A stretch of 40,633 nucleotides of DNA from Bacillota bacterium (GTDB lineage Bacteria > Bacillota > Limnochordia > Darwinibacteriales > Darwinibacteriaceae). The stretch lies in contig DURQ01000043.1 in NCBI GenBank assembly GCA_012840725.1, forward strand, positions 1-40,633, written 5' to 3'. A program made the position numbers and the translations under genes. The notes under the pieces were generated by a model. It was not told the origin of the DNA and searched no databases. It saw only the letters and a list, made by a program, of their open reading frames with translations. Every line of letters begins with the position of its first letter. The stretch's first letter is position 1. This document shows, one piece after another, positions 11,631 to 22,002 of this stretch.

Positions 11631-13054
11631 GGAGACTGGCGCAGCTGCTTGCGGCGGGCGAGGTTACCAGTACTGAGCTGGTGCGGCGCTGCCTGGAGCA
11701 GATCAAAGAAAGAACAGAGCTGAACGCCTTTATCACCGTGGATGAGGAAGGAGCCCTAGCGCAGGCGGCGGAATCCGATGCGCGCCGGGTGCGGGGCGAG
11801 GCCCTTTCTCCCTGGGACGGAATTCCCCTTGCCATCAAGGACAACATCTCAACCAAAGGGCTGCGCACTACCTGCGCCTCCCGTTTTCTCCAGAACTACC
11901 GGCCCGTCTTCGACGCCACCGTGGTGGAGCGGGTGAAGAAGGCTGGACTGCCCATAATCGGCAAGACGAACCTTGATGAGTTCGCCATGGGCTCCTCAAC
12001 AGAATACTCTGCTTTTGGAGTGACCCGCAATCCCTATGACCTGGAGCGGGTGGCGGGAGGTTCCTCCGGCGGATCGGCGGCGGCCGTTGCCGCGGAGATG
12101 GTGCCCTGGTCCCTGGGAACGGACACGGGGGGATCGATCCGCCTTCCTGCGGCCTTTTGCGGCGTGGTCGGGCTGAAACCGACCTACGGCCGGGTCTCTC
12201 GCTATGGAGTGGTGGCCCTGGCTCCCTCTCTGGATCAGGTGGGTCCTCTCGCCAGGACGGTGGAGGATGCTGCCGCCTTGTTTGCGCTCATCGCTGGGGC
12301 GGACCCCAAGGATGCCACGTCGGCAGGCTCCCCCGCCTTCCAGGTACCGACCTGGGATGGGGTGGTGCTGCGGGGGCTCCGCATCGGGGTTCCAGAAGAA
12401 TTCTTCGGCGACGGCGTCAGCCCTGAAGTGCGGGCAGCAGTGCGGGGAACCCTGGAGAGCCTGGAGCAAGAGGGAGCCATCCTAAAGCCGGTTTCCCTCG
12501 CCACCAACGAATACGCCATAGAGACCTACCTTACTCTGGTCACGGCGGAGGCAAGCTCCTGCCTTGCCCGCTTTGACGGCGTGCGCTACGGTGAACGGGT
12601 CGCGGCACCCGACTCCAATACCATGTTTGCCCGCAGCAGGGGGGCAGGTTTTGGGCCGGAAGTTAAGCGGCGCATCATGCTCGGCACCTACGTACTCAGT
12701 GCCAGCCACTACGAGGCCTACTACGAGCAGGCCCAGCGCGTGCGGACTCTGATCAAGCGGGAAGTGGAGAAGGCCTTTGAGCAGGTGGACCTGATCGTTA
12801 CCCCAACGACTCCAGCCACAGCCTTCCGGATCGGGGAGAGGCGTGATCCTCTGCAGATGTACCTCTCAGACTTGTTCACAGCCACCGCCAATCTGAGCGG
12901 GATCTGCGCTCTGACCCTTCCCTGCGGGCGCGATTCCCAGGGCCTGCCCATCGGGCTGCAGATCATGGGCAGCCACTTCCAGGAAGAACTGCTCTTCCAG
13001 GCGGCCCATGCTGTGGAGGAAATTGTGCAAAGGGGGGCCTCAAGTGAACTATGA
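11627..13054 (+). CDS. gatA: Asp-tRNA(Asn)/Glu-tRNA(Gln) amidotransferase subunit A
   Basis: Amidase-signature protein of 475 aa starting at ATG 11627 inside the gatC stop. GatA hydrolyses glutamine and sends ammonia through a tunnel to GatB. The Ser-cisSer-Lys triad can be placed: Lys71 in LAIKDN, Ser146 in AGGSSGGS and Ser170 in DTGGSIRL, with the same spacing as the Staphylococcus enzyme. Downstream signatures [18 protein letters not shown] and the late [18 protein letters not shown] are intact. Length is normal for bacteria (about 480-490 aa). It overlaps gatB by 11 nt. Confidence 0.98.
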
Positions 13055-14495
13055 TGTTGTGATCGGCCTAGAGATCCACGTAGCCCTGCTCACGGAGAGC
13101 AAGTTCCTCTGCAGCTGCTCCACTACCTTCGGGGCGCCCCCGAACACGCAGTGCTGTCCCGTCTGCCTGGGCCTGCCTGGGGCTCTGCCGGTAGTAAATG
13201 AGAAGGCCGTGGAATACGCGGTTAAAGCGGGCTTCGCCTTGAACTGCGAGGTGCACAGCTTCAGCCGCTTTGACCGGAAGAACTACTTCTACCCTGACCT
13301 TCCCAAGGCTTACCAGATAACCCAGGATAAATACCCGCTATGCACCAACGGCTATCTGGAGTACTACATGGGCGAGGAGCTGTGCCGCACGGCCATCACC
13401 CGCCTGCATATGGAAGAGGAAGCAGGCAAGCTGATCCACAGCGCCGGCAGCATCGTGAATTCCGAGTACTCCCTCGTGGACTGCAACCGAGCCGGAATCC
13501 CTCTCATCGAGATCGTAACAGCGCCCGATCTGAAAAGCCCCCGCCAGGCGCGACTGTTCCTTGAGCAGCTGCGGCTTGTGATGCGCTGGATCGGCGTGTC
13601 CGACGGCAAGATGGAAGAGGGTTCGCTGCGCTGTGACGCCAACATCTCCTTGAAACCGCAGGGCAGCCCCATCTTGGGGACGAAGGTCGAGATCAAGAAC
13701 CTCAATTCCTTCAGAGCCCTGGAACGGGCTTTGGAATACGAGGCTGAGAGACAGCGGATGGTCCTTGAGGGCGGCGGGAAGATTAAGCAGGAGAGCAGAA
13801 CGTGGGATGAGCGTTCCGACCGGACGATGCCCATGCGGTCAAAAGGCGATGCTCCTGATTACCGCTACTTCCCCGAACCAGATCTGCCGCCTCTTCGGAT
13901 GGATCCGGCCTGGATAGCCAGGCTGAAAGAGTCCCTGCCCGAGCTTCCCCTGGAGAGGCTCTGGCGCCTGGAAAGGGACTTCGGGCTTTCCCGTTATGAA
14001 GCGACTTTCTTGGTCAACTACCCCGATTTCGGCGAGCTGTTCCTGGAGCTCGCGTCTGAAGGGTGCGATAACACCGCTGTTGTCAACCTGCTTATGGGCG
14101 ACTACGCACGCCTTGCCCGGGAGAATGGACACCTGGAACCCCGCCGCCTGGAAGAACTGCTGCAGATTGTGGCGGAAGGGCAGATCACCTCGAGCCAGAG
14201 CAAGACCGTCCTCGAAGAACTCTTCCGTTCGCCCCTTGGGCCGCGGGAGATCGTTCAGGCCAAGGGACTTGAGGTAGTGCGGGACTCGGAGCAGCTGCGG
14301 CAGGCGGTGCGGGAAGTCCTCAAGCAGAACCCCGATCTTGTGGAGCGTTACAAGGCTGGAGAGCAGAAGCTCATGGGCTTCTTCGTAGGCCTTGTTATGC
14401 GGGCGGCTGAAGGGAAGGCCGATCCCAAGATGGTCAACCAGCTGCTGCGGGAAGAGCTGGCTGCAGCTGACGGGAGCGAGATCCAGCCTGTTTGA
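13044..14495 (+). CDS. gatB: Asp-tRNA(Asn)/Glu-tRNA(Gln) amidotransferase subunit B
   Basis: GatB of 483 aa; start GTG 13044 ([15 protein letters not shown]) follows AAAGGGGGG with 7-nt spacing. The subunit phosphorylates and transamidates the glutamyl end of misacylated tRNA. Typical segments are the zinc-site cysteines (FLCSCSTTFG ... NTQCCPVCLGLPG), FDRKNYFYPDLPKAYQI, the HMEEEAGKLIH loop and YRYFPEPDLPP. The C-terminal YqeY-like tail domain (about residues 330-483) that binds the tRNA elbow is present. It completes the gatCAB set, which implies the organism makes Gln-tRNA (and perhaps Asn-tRNA) by the indirect route. Confidence 0.98.
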   Translation: MNYDVVIGLEIHVALLTESKFLCSCSTTFGAPPNTQCCPVCLGLPGALPVVNEKAVEYAVKAGFALNCEVHSFSRFDRKNYFYPDLPKAYQITQDKYPLCTNGYLEYYMGEELCRTAITRLHMEEEAGKLIHSAGSIVNSEYSLVDCNRAGIPLIEIVTAPDLKSPRQARLFLEQLRLVMRWIGVSDGKMEEGSLRCDANISLKPQGSPILGTKVEIKNLNSFRALERALEYEAERQRMVLEGGGKIKQESRTWDERSDRTMPMRSKGDAPDYRYFPEPDLPPLRMDPAWIARLKESLPELPLERLWRLERDFGLSRYEATFLVNYPDFGELFLELASEGCDNTAVVNLLMGDYARLARENGHLEPRRLEELLQIVAEGQITSSQSKTVLEELFRSPLGPREIVQAKGLEVVRDSEQLRQAVREVLKQNPDLVERYKAGEQKLMGFFVGLVMRAAEGKADPKMVNQLLREELAAADGSEIQPV

Positions 14496-14565
14496 TATTA
14501 CTGGAAAAACGGCAGGAGTTTGTCTCACAAAGAGGGAATAATTGCGGTGGAGGCAGGAGCGGTCT

Positions 14566-15384
14566 ATGGAGAACATCCTCTTTTACTTCGCCAACTTTCC
14601 AGTTTACTCGTACGGCGCTATGCTCGGGTTAGGGCTGCTCATCGGGTCTTGCCTGGCGCAGCAGGAAGGCAAGCGCAAAGGCTTCGGCCCAGATTTCATC
14701 TTCAACTTTGTCGTTGGAGTGGCACTGGCCTTCATGCTTGGCGGCCGCATTTACACCGTCTACCAGGTTCACGGCTGGCGCATGATCCTCTACCCCTGGG
14801 TTCTGTTCAGCGGTCTCCAGATGGATGAACGCGCCGGCGGGATTGCCGCGGGGGTTTACGCCATCTACTTCGTCCTCCGCTATGTTTCCAACGGGGCCGC
14901 CTTCCTCGATGTGCTGACCCCTCCCGTGGCGCTCATCCAGTCCCTCGGTTATCTGGGATCCAGCGTGCTGGGCAGGCAGACGTTCAGCCCCTGGGGAGTG
15001 AACTTGGGCGAGTTCAACCTTCACCCGCTGCCCCTGTACGCCGCCTTGATCTACTACGTCGTTTTCTCGTTCTTGTGGAGGATGCGGCGCAACCTGCGCT
15101 ACGATGGCCAGCTCTTCTTGGGCTACCTGGCTCTATCGGCCCTGGCGCAGCGCATCCTGATACCCTTCAGAGAAGAGTCGCCGGAAACGGTTCTCCCGTG
15201 GCTCTATACTCTGGCCTTTGTGGTGTTTGGACTTGTCTGGCTGTATCTCTTCACACAGGCACCCTTGACGGATATGAGGCGGAGGCGGGATCTGCGCAGC
15301 TGGCGCTCATGGGTGGCCTATCTGGTTTCTTTGATGGGTGTGGGGTTTTTGATGATGAGGTTTTTCTACTGGCGCTTTAGTTAA
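14566..15384 (+). CDS. Divergent Lgt-like integral membrane protein
   Basis: Protein of 272 aa from ATG 14566, 6 nt after AGGAG. It has about seven hydrophobic segments and the overall layout of prolipoprotein diacylglyceryl transferase: YSYGAMLGLG near the start, GGRIYTVYQ (about 59-67), an AGG turn, an LGYLGSSVLGRQT segment (about 117-129), NLHPLPLYAALIYY, and YLALSALAQRILIPFREE. However, residues essential in E. coli Lgt are missing where they should be: the His of the HGG motif (His103) aligns to Ala90, and the GRxGNFxNGE signature is replaced by GYLGSS, so Arg143 becomes Tyr119 and Asn146 becomes Ser122. It may be a paralogue with another lipid substrate or a non-catalytic relative; a genuine Lgt would be expected elsewhere in the genome. 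It lies 70 nt after gatB and 14 nt before the Fur-family gene. Confidence 0.7.
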   Translation: MENILFYFANFPVYSYGAMLGLGLLIGSCLAQQEGKRKGFGPDFIFNFVVGVALAFMLGGRIYTVYQVHGWRMILYPWVLFSGLQMDERAGGIAAGVYAIYFVLRYVSNGAAFLDVLTPPVALIQSLGYLGSSVLGRQTFSPWGVNLGEFNLHPLPLYAALIYYVVFSFLWRMRRNLRYDGQLFLGYLALSALAQRILIPFREESPETVLPWLYTLAFVVFGLVWLYLFTQAPLTDMRRRRDLRSWRSWVAYLVSLMGVGFLMMRFFYWRFS

Positions 15385-15398
15385 GAGGGGGTGGGGCA

Positions 15399-15872
15399 AT
15401 GCTGAAGGACCGGGTTAAGGCCAAGCTGGAGGAGGAATCCTACCGGCTGACTCCCCAAAGAAGTGCCGTCTTAGACGTGCTGATTGCCAACTCCGATGAC
15501 CACCTTTCCGCTGAGGAAATCTACAATCATACCAAGGAACTGCACAGTGAAATCGGCCTGGCGACTGTGTACCGCAACCTGGAGCTCCTGGAAAAGCTGG
15601 GCATCGTGCACCGCTTCGATTACGGCGATGGGCAGAGCCGCTACGAACTGCGGCTCGGATCGGAACACGAGCATTACCATCATCACCTGATCTGCAAGCA
15701 GTGCGGGTTTATCGGGGAGTTTCACAGCGACCTGCTCGAAGAGATCGAACAGCGCATCGCCCAAGAAAGCGGGTTTCAGGTGACAGACCACTGCCTGCGC
15801 TTCTTCGGGATCTGCGCTGAGTGCCAGAAAAAGGCCAAGGAGAAAGAAACTCAGGAAAAGCCCAATACTTGA
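15399..15872 (+). CDS. Fur-family metal/peroxide-responsive transcription regulator
   Basis: Protein of 157 aa from ATG 15399 after AAGAGGGGGTGGGG. The winged-helix DNA-binding domain (residues about 1-80) shows YRLTPQRSAVLDVL and the recognition segment ATVYRNLELLEKLGIV. The dimerisation domain holds the structural zinc site with two CxxC pairs (Cys99/Cys102, Cys139/Cys142) and the regulatory His-rich stretch EHEHYHHH (about 90-96). The residue matching the oxidation-related Asp85 of B. subtilis PerR appears to be Glu83 (RYEL), which points to Fur or Zur rather than PerR, but sequence alone cannot settle the metal. The acidic/basic tail after 145 is poorly conserved. The valS promoter -35 box overlaps its stop codon. 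Confidence 0.9.
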   Translation: MLKDRVKAKLEEESYRLTPQRSAVLDVLIANSDDHLSAEEIYNHTKELHSEIGLATVYRNLELLEKLGIVHRFDYGDGQSRYELRLGSEHEHYHHHLICKQCGFIGEFHSDLLEEIEQRIAQESGFQVTDHCLRFFGICAECQKKAKEKETQEKPNT

Positions 15873-15897
15873 CAGCAGGCAGTGTGCATTGTAAGAT
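15869..15897 (+). promoter_or_regulatory. Sigma-A-type promoter of valS-folC
   Basis: TTGACA (15869-15874), 17-nt spacer, TAAGAT (15892-15897): a near-consensus housekeeping promoter. Its -35 box overlaps the TGA stop of the Fur-family gene. Transcription would start near 15904, just before the T-box leader. Confidence 0.85.
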
Positions 15898-15912
15898 AAA
15901 CTCAATTACACA

Positions 15913-16149
15913 GGTGCGTTGATGGGGAGGAGTACACAGCTGGCCCTTTCAGAGAGGAAAGCCAAGCGGTGTGAGCTTTCTAAGGAAGCGGTTGTGGAAG
16001 TCGCCCCGGAGCTTCTCGAGTGAAGCTTAGTAGCTCGAGACGGTGGTTCCGTTATAACCTCCATTGAGGGCCTCCCGGCTTTGCTGGGGGGAACTAAGGT
16101 GGTACCGCGAGAGCAGCTCTCCGTCCTTAGCCGGGCGGGGAGTTTTTTT
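15913..16149 (+). promoter_or_regulatory. T-box leader (tRNA-Val sensing) of valS
   Basis: The 305-nt interval between the Fur gene and valS is filled by a T-box riboswitch. Visible elements are the AGAGAGGAAAG internal-loop motif near 15951, a probable specifier GTC (valine) at 16000-16002 in the context GGAAGTCGCCCC, the T-box core AAGGTGGTACCGCGA at 16096-16110, and an intrinsic terminator at 16117-16149. The bulge UGGU would pair with an ACCA tRNA 3' end, as expected for a tRNA with discriminator A. When uncharged tRNA-Val binds, the antiterminator forms and valS is transcribed. The class is certain; the specifier position is read by eye. Confidence 0.93.
16117..16149 (+). terminator. T-box attenuator terminator
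   Basis: Ten-base stem CTCTCCGTCC / GGGCGGGGAG (two G-U pairs), 6-nt loop TTAGCC, then seven T. It forms when tRNA-Val is charged and stops transcription before valS. Confidence 0.92.
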
Positions 16150-16177
16150 CTGAGAAGATATTGGGGAGTGAACGGCA

Positions 16178-18811
<2,634 letters not shown>

Positions 18812-18813
18812 TC

Positions 18814-20076
18814 ATGACAGCTATCGGAACCAGACAGCGTTTTGGAAGTCACCTCGGCCTTGAACGGATCGCTCTGGTCTGCGAGGCCTTGGGCAATCCC
18901 CAGAAGGATCTAAAGTTCGTGCACATCGCCGGTACCAGCGGCAAGGGATCCGTGGCGGCGTATCTTGCTGCGGTGCTCAAGCGCAGCGGTCTAAGGGTGG
19001 GGCTCTTTACCTCACCCCACCTGGTTGACTACGCCGAGCGCTTCCAGCTTAACGGCGATCTGATCGATGCAGAGACCTTAGAGATGGTTGTTGACCAGGC
19101 AGAGTGGGCCTGCCGCCAGGTGGAAGAGGAGCATCCTGAGTACGGCCCCGTGACCGAGTTCGAGCTGGCCACTGCCGCTGGTTTCCTCTTCTTCCGCCAG
19201 GCCCGGGCGGACATTGTTGTCCTGGAAACGGGCCTGGGCGGCCGCCTCGATGCCACGAATGTGGTGAAGCCTGAGATCAGCGTGATCACAACAGTCCATC
19301 TTGATCACCAGGACCGCTTGGGCAGCACCGTTGCGGAAATCGCCCGGGAAAAGGGCGGCATCATCAAGGAAGGCGTTCCCGTGATCAGCGGTGCGAAGCT
19401 GCCGGAGGCAGATGATGTTCTCAGGGAGATTGCTCGAGCTAAAGGCGCACCCTATTTCCGGGTCAAGGATGTGCCCTGGGAGGGCCTTGGCTGGGATCTG
19501 GGAGGCGGCCGCCTGCTCTTCCCGGGCTTGGGCGAGGTGAGCATCGGCCTTTTAGGAGATCACCAGCTGGAGAACGCGGCAGTGGCGCTGCTCACACTGG
19601 AGAAACTGAGAGAATCAGGTTATAATCTGCCGGATGAGGCCATATATGGAGGAATGAAAGAAGCAGTCTGGCCGGGAAGGCTGGAGATAGTATCCCCCAG
19701 TCCTCTGTTCATCCTTGATGGAGCGCACAACCAGGAGGGTTTGACCGCTCTGGAGCGAAGCCTCCGGGAGCTGCAGGAGCGCTGCGGGGCTGAGAAGTTT
19801 ACCATCGTGTTCGGCATGCTCGGCAACAAGGACTGCGGACTTCTTGATCCGCTGCTGCCGCTCGCCCGCCGTTTCGTGTTTACGGCGGCCCAGAGCAGCC
19901 GGCTGCCGCCCATGCAGCCTGAAATCCTGAAGGCTTACGTCGAGAGCCGGGGGGTTGAGGCTTCAGCTTTCAGCAGCGTGGTCCAAGCCTTGGAGGAAGC
20001 TCAGAAAACCAACCCGGTGTGTGTCTGCGGCTCGCTTTACTTGGTGGGTGAGGTCAAGAGGGTTTTACCCTCCTGA
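18814..20076 (+). CDS. folC: Folylpolyglutamate synthase / dihydrofolate synthase
   Basis: FolC of 420 aa from ATG 18814, two bases after the valS stop, hence probably translationally coupled. It adds glutamate to dihydropteroate or to folates. The Mur-ligase-type P-loop GTSGKGSVAAY (residues 40-50), the TSPHLVDYAERFQLNG segment, LETGLGGRLDATNVV, TTVHLDHQDRLG with the metal-binding His, and the C-terminal LDGAHNQEGL motif (about residues 303-312) are intact. It shares the valS promoter and T-box control. Confidence 0.97.
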   Translation: MTAIGTRQRFGSHLGLERIALVCEALGNPQKDLKFVHIAGTSGKGSVAAYLAAVLKRSGLRVGLFTSPHLVDYAERFQLNGDLIDAETLEMVVDQAEWACRQVEEEHPEYGPVTEFELATAAGFLFFRQARADIVVLETGLGGRLDATNVVKPEISVITTVHLDHQDRLGSTVAEIAREKGGIIKEGVPVISGAKLPEADDVLREIARAKGAPYFRVKDVPWEGLGWDLGGGRLLFPGLGEVSIGLLGDHQLENAAVALLTLEKLRESGYNLPDEAIYGGMKEAVWPGRLEIVSPSPLFILDGAHNQEGLTALERSLRELQERCGAEKFTIVFGMLGNKDCGLLDPLLPLARRFVFTAAQSSRLPPMQPEILKAYVESRGVEASAFSSVVQALEEAQKTNPVCVCGSLYLVGEVKRVLPS

Positions 20077-20122
20077 TCTGGAATTACTGCAGCACCGGGC
20101 ACTTACAGGGAGGGGAGTGATC

Positions 20123-20656
20123 ATGAGCCGGAAGAAGAAAAAGAAGAAGAAGGGTTCCGGACAGGGTGTGAACTTCATCATCAGCCTGGTGGCGTTGAGC
20201 ATCATCTTCGTCATGGTGGGGTATTTGATCGGGAATTACGCTGTTAAGGCCCTCCAGACCCAGCACCGCCAGAGCATGCAGGCCACCCGGGAGCAGGCCA
20301 GCACGCCGGTGGTGGTTTCCAACCAGCCGGCGCCGGCGCCGCCTCAGAACTCCACACCGCCTTCCCCTCAGTCCACTTCAAACAGCGCAAGCAGTCAGAG
20401 TCAGCAGAGTGCTCCGGTCCAGGAACAGCCTTCGGCTCCCAGCACCGCCCTTTACAAGGTGCAGGTGGGTGCCTTTTCGGAGCGGGCCAACGCCGACCGC
20501 GTAGCTGCCCAGCTCAAGGAAGCCGGGTACGAAGCGGTGATCATCTCGGGCCCGCCCCACCGGGTGCAGACTGGGGCCTTCAGCTCGCAGGAGAACGCCA
20601 ACAAGCTCGCCGAAGAGCTGCGCCAAAAAGGATTTGAGGCCATAGTTGTCCGCTGA
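20123..20656 (+). CDS. SPOR-domain membrane protein in the spoIIB position
   Basis: Protein of 177 aa starting at ATG 20123 after AGGGAGGGGA; an open frame upstream overlaps folC but is not coding-like. A very basic N-terminus (seven Lys in a row) precedes one transmembrane helix (about 17-38), then a Pro/Ser/Gln-rich low-complexity linker (about 58-108), then a SPOR domain (about 110-177) made of two repeats, YKVQVGAFSERANADRVA and HRVQTGAFSSQENANKLA. SPOR domains bind denuded glycan strands of septal peptidoglycan. In B. subtilis the SPOR protein SpoIIB lies between folC and maf, the same place, and helps septal peptidoglycan removal during engulfment; this protein is much shorter than SpoIIB but topologically alike. 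I infer a division or engulfment role. Confidence 0.85.
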   Translation: MSRKKKKKKKGSGQGVNFIISLVALSIIFVMVGYLIGNYAVKALQTQHRQSMQATREQASTPVVVSNQPAPAPPQNSTPPSPQSTSNSASSQSQQSAPVQEQPSAPSTALYKVQVGAFSERANADRVAAQLKEAGYEAVIISGPPHRVQTGAFSSQENANKLAEELRQKGFEAIVVR

Positions 20657-20677
20657 GTCCTCCGCTCAGGCATAAAC

Positions 20678-20717
20678 CCCCTCCTACGCTTCATAGTTAT
20701 GAAGTGGGTAGGAGGGG
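20678..20717 (+). promoter_or_regulatory. Hairpin burying the spoIID ribosome-binding site
   Basis: Long inverted repeat: CCCCTCCTAC (20678-20687) pairs perfectly with GTAGGAGGGG (20708-20717), and inside it CTTCATA (20689-20695) pairs with TATGAAG (20698-20704). The 3' arm contains AGGAGGGG, the only good ribosome-binding site for spoIID (start TTG 20724). The tract ATTTCTTT follows, so it could also act as a weak intrinsic terminator. Either way it should limit spoIID expression from upstream transcription. Confidence 0.8.
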
Positions 20718-20723
20718 ATTTCT

Positions 20724-21689
20724 TTGCCGACGAAACGCAGAAGGCGCAAACGCAGATCACAGAAACCCTCGTGTCTTCCCCTGCTTCTGCTGCTGCTGGC
20801 TGTGGTGGGGGTGCCGGCACTGTTGGTTCGCAGTTGCACGGTTTCTTTTTTTTCTACGCGGGAAATCCCCATGGTTGCTCTATGGGACGTGAAGAAGAGC
20901 AGGCTGATCTCCCTGACGCTGGAGGAATATGTACAGGGGGTGGTCGCCGCCGAAATGCCGGCCAGTTTCCATCTGGAGGCGCTTAAAGCCCAGGCGGTGG
21001 CTGCCAGGACATATGCCTACCGGCGCATTTTGAGCGGGGAGGGAATCCCCGAGCATCCCGAGGCCCATCTCTCCTCTGACTACCGTTCGGGGCAGGCCTG
21101 GGTGAGCTGGGACGAGTTTCTTCAGAGCCACGGAGCAGCTGCCGGCCGCGTCCTGCAGCGCAAGATCCGCAAGGCCGTTAAGCAAACCGAAGGATTGATT
21201 GCGGTCTATGGGGGCGAACCCATCCTGGCTGTTTATCATTCCACCAGCGGAGGCCGGACCGAAAACTCGGAGCATTACTGGAATGAAGCCCTGCCTTACC
21301 TGCGTTCAGTGGAGGATCCGTTCAGCATAAACTCCCCCGTGCACTACTCCACCGCCACCATCTCCTTGGGAAAGCTGGCGGAGGTGCTGGGTGTGGACAG
21401 GGTCAACAACTTCAAGGTGATCGAACGCTATCCTTCGGGGCGCGCCAAGACCGTTGAGGCCGGCGACAGGTGGTTCAGCGGCAGGGAGATCCGGGAGCGT
21501 CTCAACCTGCGTTCCACATGGTTTACGGCGGAGATCATGGGCGAGGAGATGGTGTTTTCCGTCTGGGGCTATGGGCACGGCGTCGGCATGAGCCAGTACG
21601 GTGCGCAGGGCATGGCCGAGCAGGGGTATAGTTACGATCAGATCCTGCAATACTACTACCAGGGCATCGAACTGCAGCGGGCTTACTGA
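20724..21689 (+). CDS. spoIID: Stage II sporulation protein D (lytic transglycosylase)
   Basis: SpoIID of 321 aa, start TTG 20724, six nt after AGGAGGGG. A strongly basic N-terminus is followed by one membrane anchor (about 17-36) and an extracytoplasmic SpoIID domain. The signature EEYVQGVVAAEMP (about 67-79) holds the presumed catalytic Glu77, and the later YHSTSGGRTENSEHYW and GYGHGVGMSQYGAQGMA blocks are intact. SpoIID cleaves glycan strands made stem-less by SpoIIP, driving engulfment of the forespore. Its position next to a SPOR protein and before maf differs from B. subtilis, where spoIID lies elsewhere. Its binding site is locked in the hairpin at 20678-20717. Confidence 0.93.
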   Translation: MPTKRRRRKRRSQKPSCLPLLLLLLAVVGVPALLVRSCTVSFFSTREIPMVALWDVKKSRLISLTLEEYVQGVVAAEMPASFHLEALKAQAVAARTYAYRRILSGEGIPEHPEAHLSSDYRSGQAWVSWDEFLQSHGAAAGRVLQRKIRKAVKQTEGLIAVYGGEPILAVYHSTSGGRTENSEHYWNEALPYLRSVEDPFSINSPVHYSTATISLGKLAEVLGVDRVNNFKVIERYPSGRAKTVEAGDRWFSGREIRERLNLRSTWFTAEIMGEEMVFSVWGYGHGVGMSQYGAQGMAEQGYSYDQILQYYYQGIELQRAY

Positions 21690-21708
21690 GCGGGATGGAG
21701 GGGAGGCT

Positions 21709-21903
21709 GTGCAGGATTACGAGGCGGGCAAGCGCCAGGCTGATCTGGAGGAGCAGCTGATCATCCCTTGGGATTGGGCCTGGGAAAGCTACCGCCACGC
21801 GGATGGCTGGGAGCTTAACAGAAACAGGATCGGTATCGACAAGTATCTCGTGGAAATGGGGAAGGAACTGGGCCCGACCACAATTCCCCACCGCCGGAGA
21901 TGA
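21709..21903 (+). CDS. Small hypothetical protein (64 aa)
   Basis: Open frame of 64 codons starting at GTG 21709 three nt after a very strong binding site GGAGGGGAGG (21697-21706), 19 nt after the spoIID stop, and ending just before an intrinsic terminator. I do not recognise the family. The product is soluble, charged, and unusually rich in Trp for its size (four, in PWDWAWESY and DGWEL), with a basic end HRRR and no signal peptide or membrane segment. The placement as last gene of the SPOR-spoIID unit and the binding site make it likely real. It could be sporulation-linked, but nothing in the sequence proves that. Confidence 0.65.
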   Translation: MQDYEAGKRQADLEEQLIIPWDWAWESYRHADGWELNRNRIGIDKYLVEMGKELGPTTIPHRRR

Positions 21904-21908
21904 GGCGA

Positions 21909-21935
21909 AGAGTCCTTGATGGGCTCTCTTTTTTT
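21909..21935 (+). terminator. Intrinsic terminator after the spoIID unit
   Basis: Stem AGAGTCC / GGGCTCT (one G-U pair), loop TTGAT, followed by C and seven T. It begins six bases after the small gene's stop and separates the spoIID unit from maf. Confidence 0.88.
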
Positions 21936-21945
21936 GAGAAGGGAA

Positions 21946-21975
21946 TTGGACCGACAGGGTGAATATAAAAATGAT
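21946..21975 (+). promoter_or_regulatory. Weak candidate promoter for maf-radC-mre
   Basis: TTGGAC (21946-21951) and AATGAT (21970-21975) at 18-nt spacing, each a 4-5 of 6 match to sigma-A boxes, lie between a terminator and maf, where a promoter is needed. Read by eye only. Confidence 0.3.
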
Positions 21976-22002
21976 GCTTGTTCACATTGGAGTGCATGGC
22001 GC

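Noticed and set aside
20131-20156. Lysine-codon repeat at the start of the SPOR protein
   Set aside because: A simple run of AAG/AAA codons in a basic membrane-protein N-terminus; not a microsatellite of interest.
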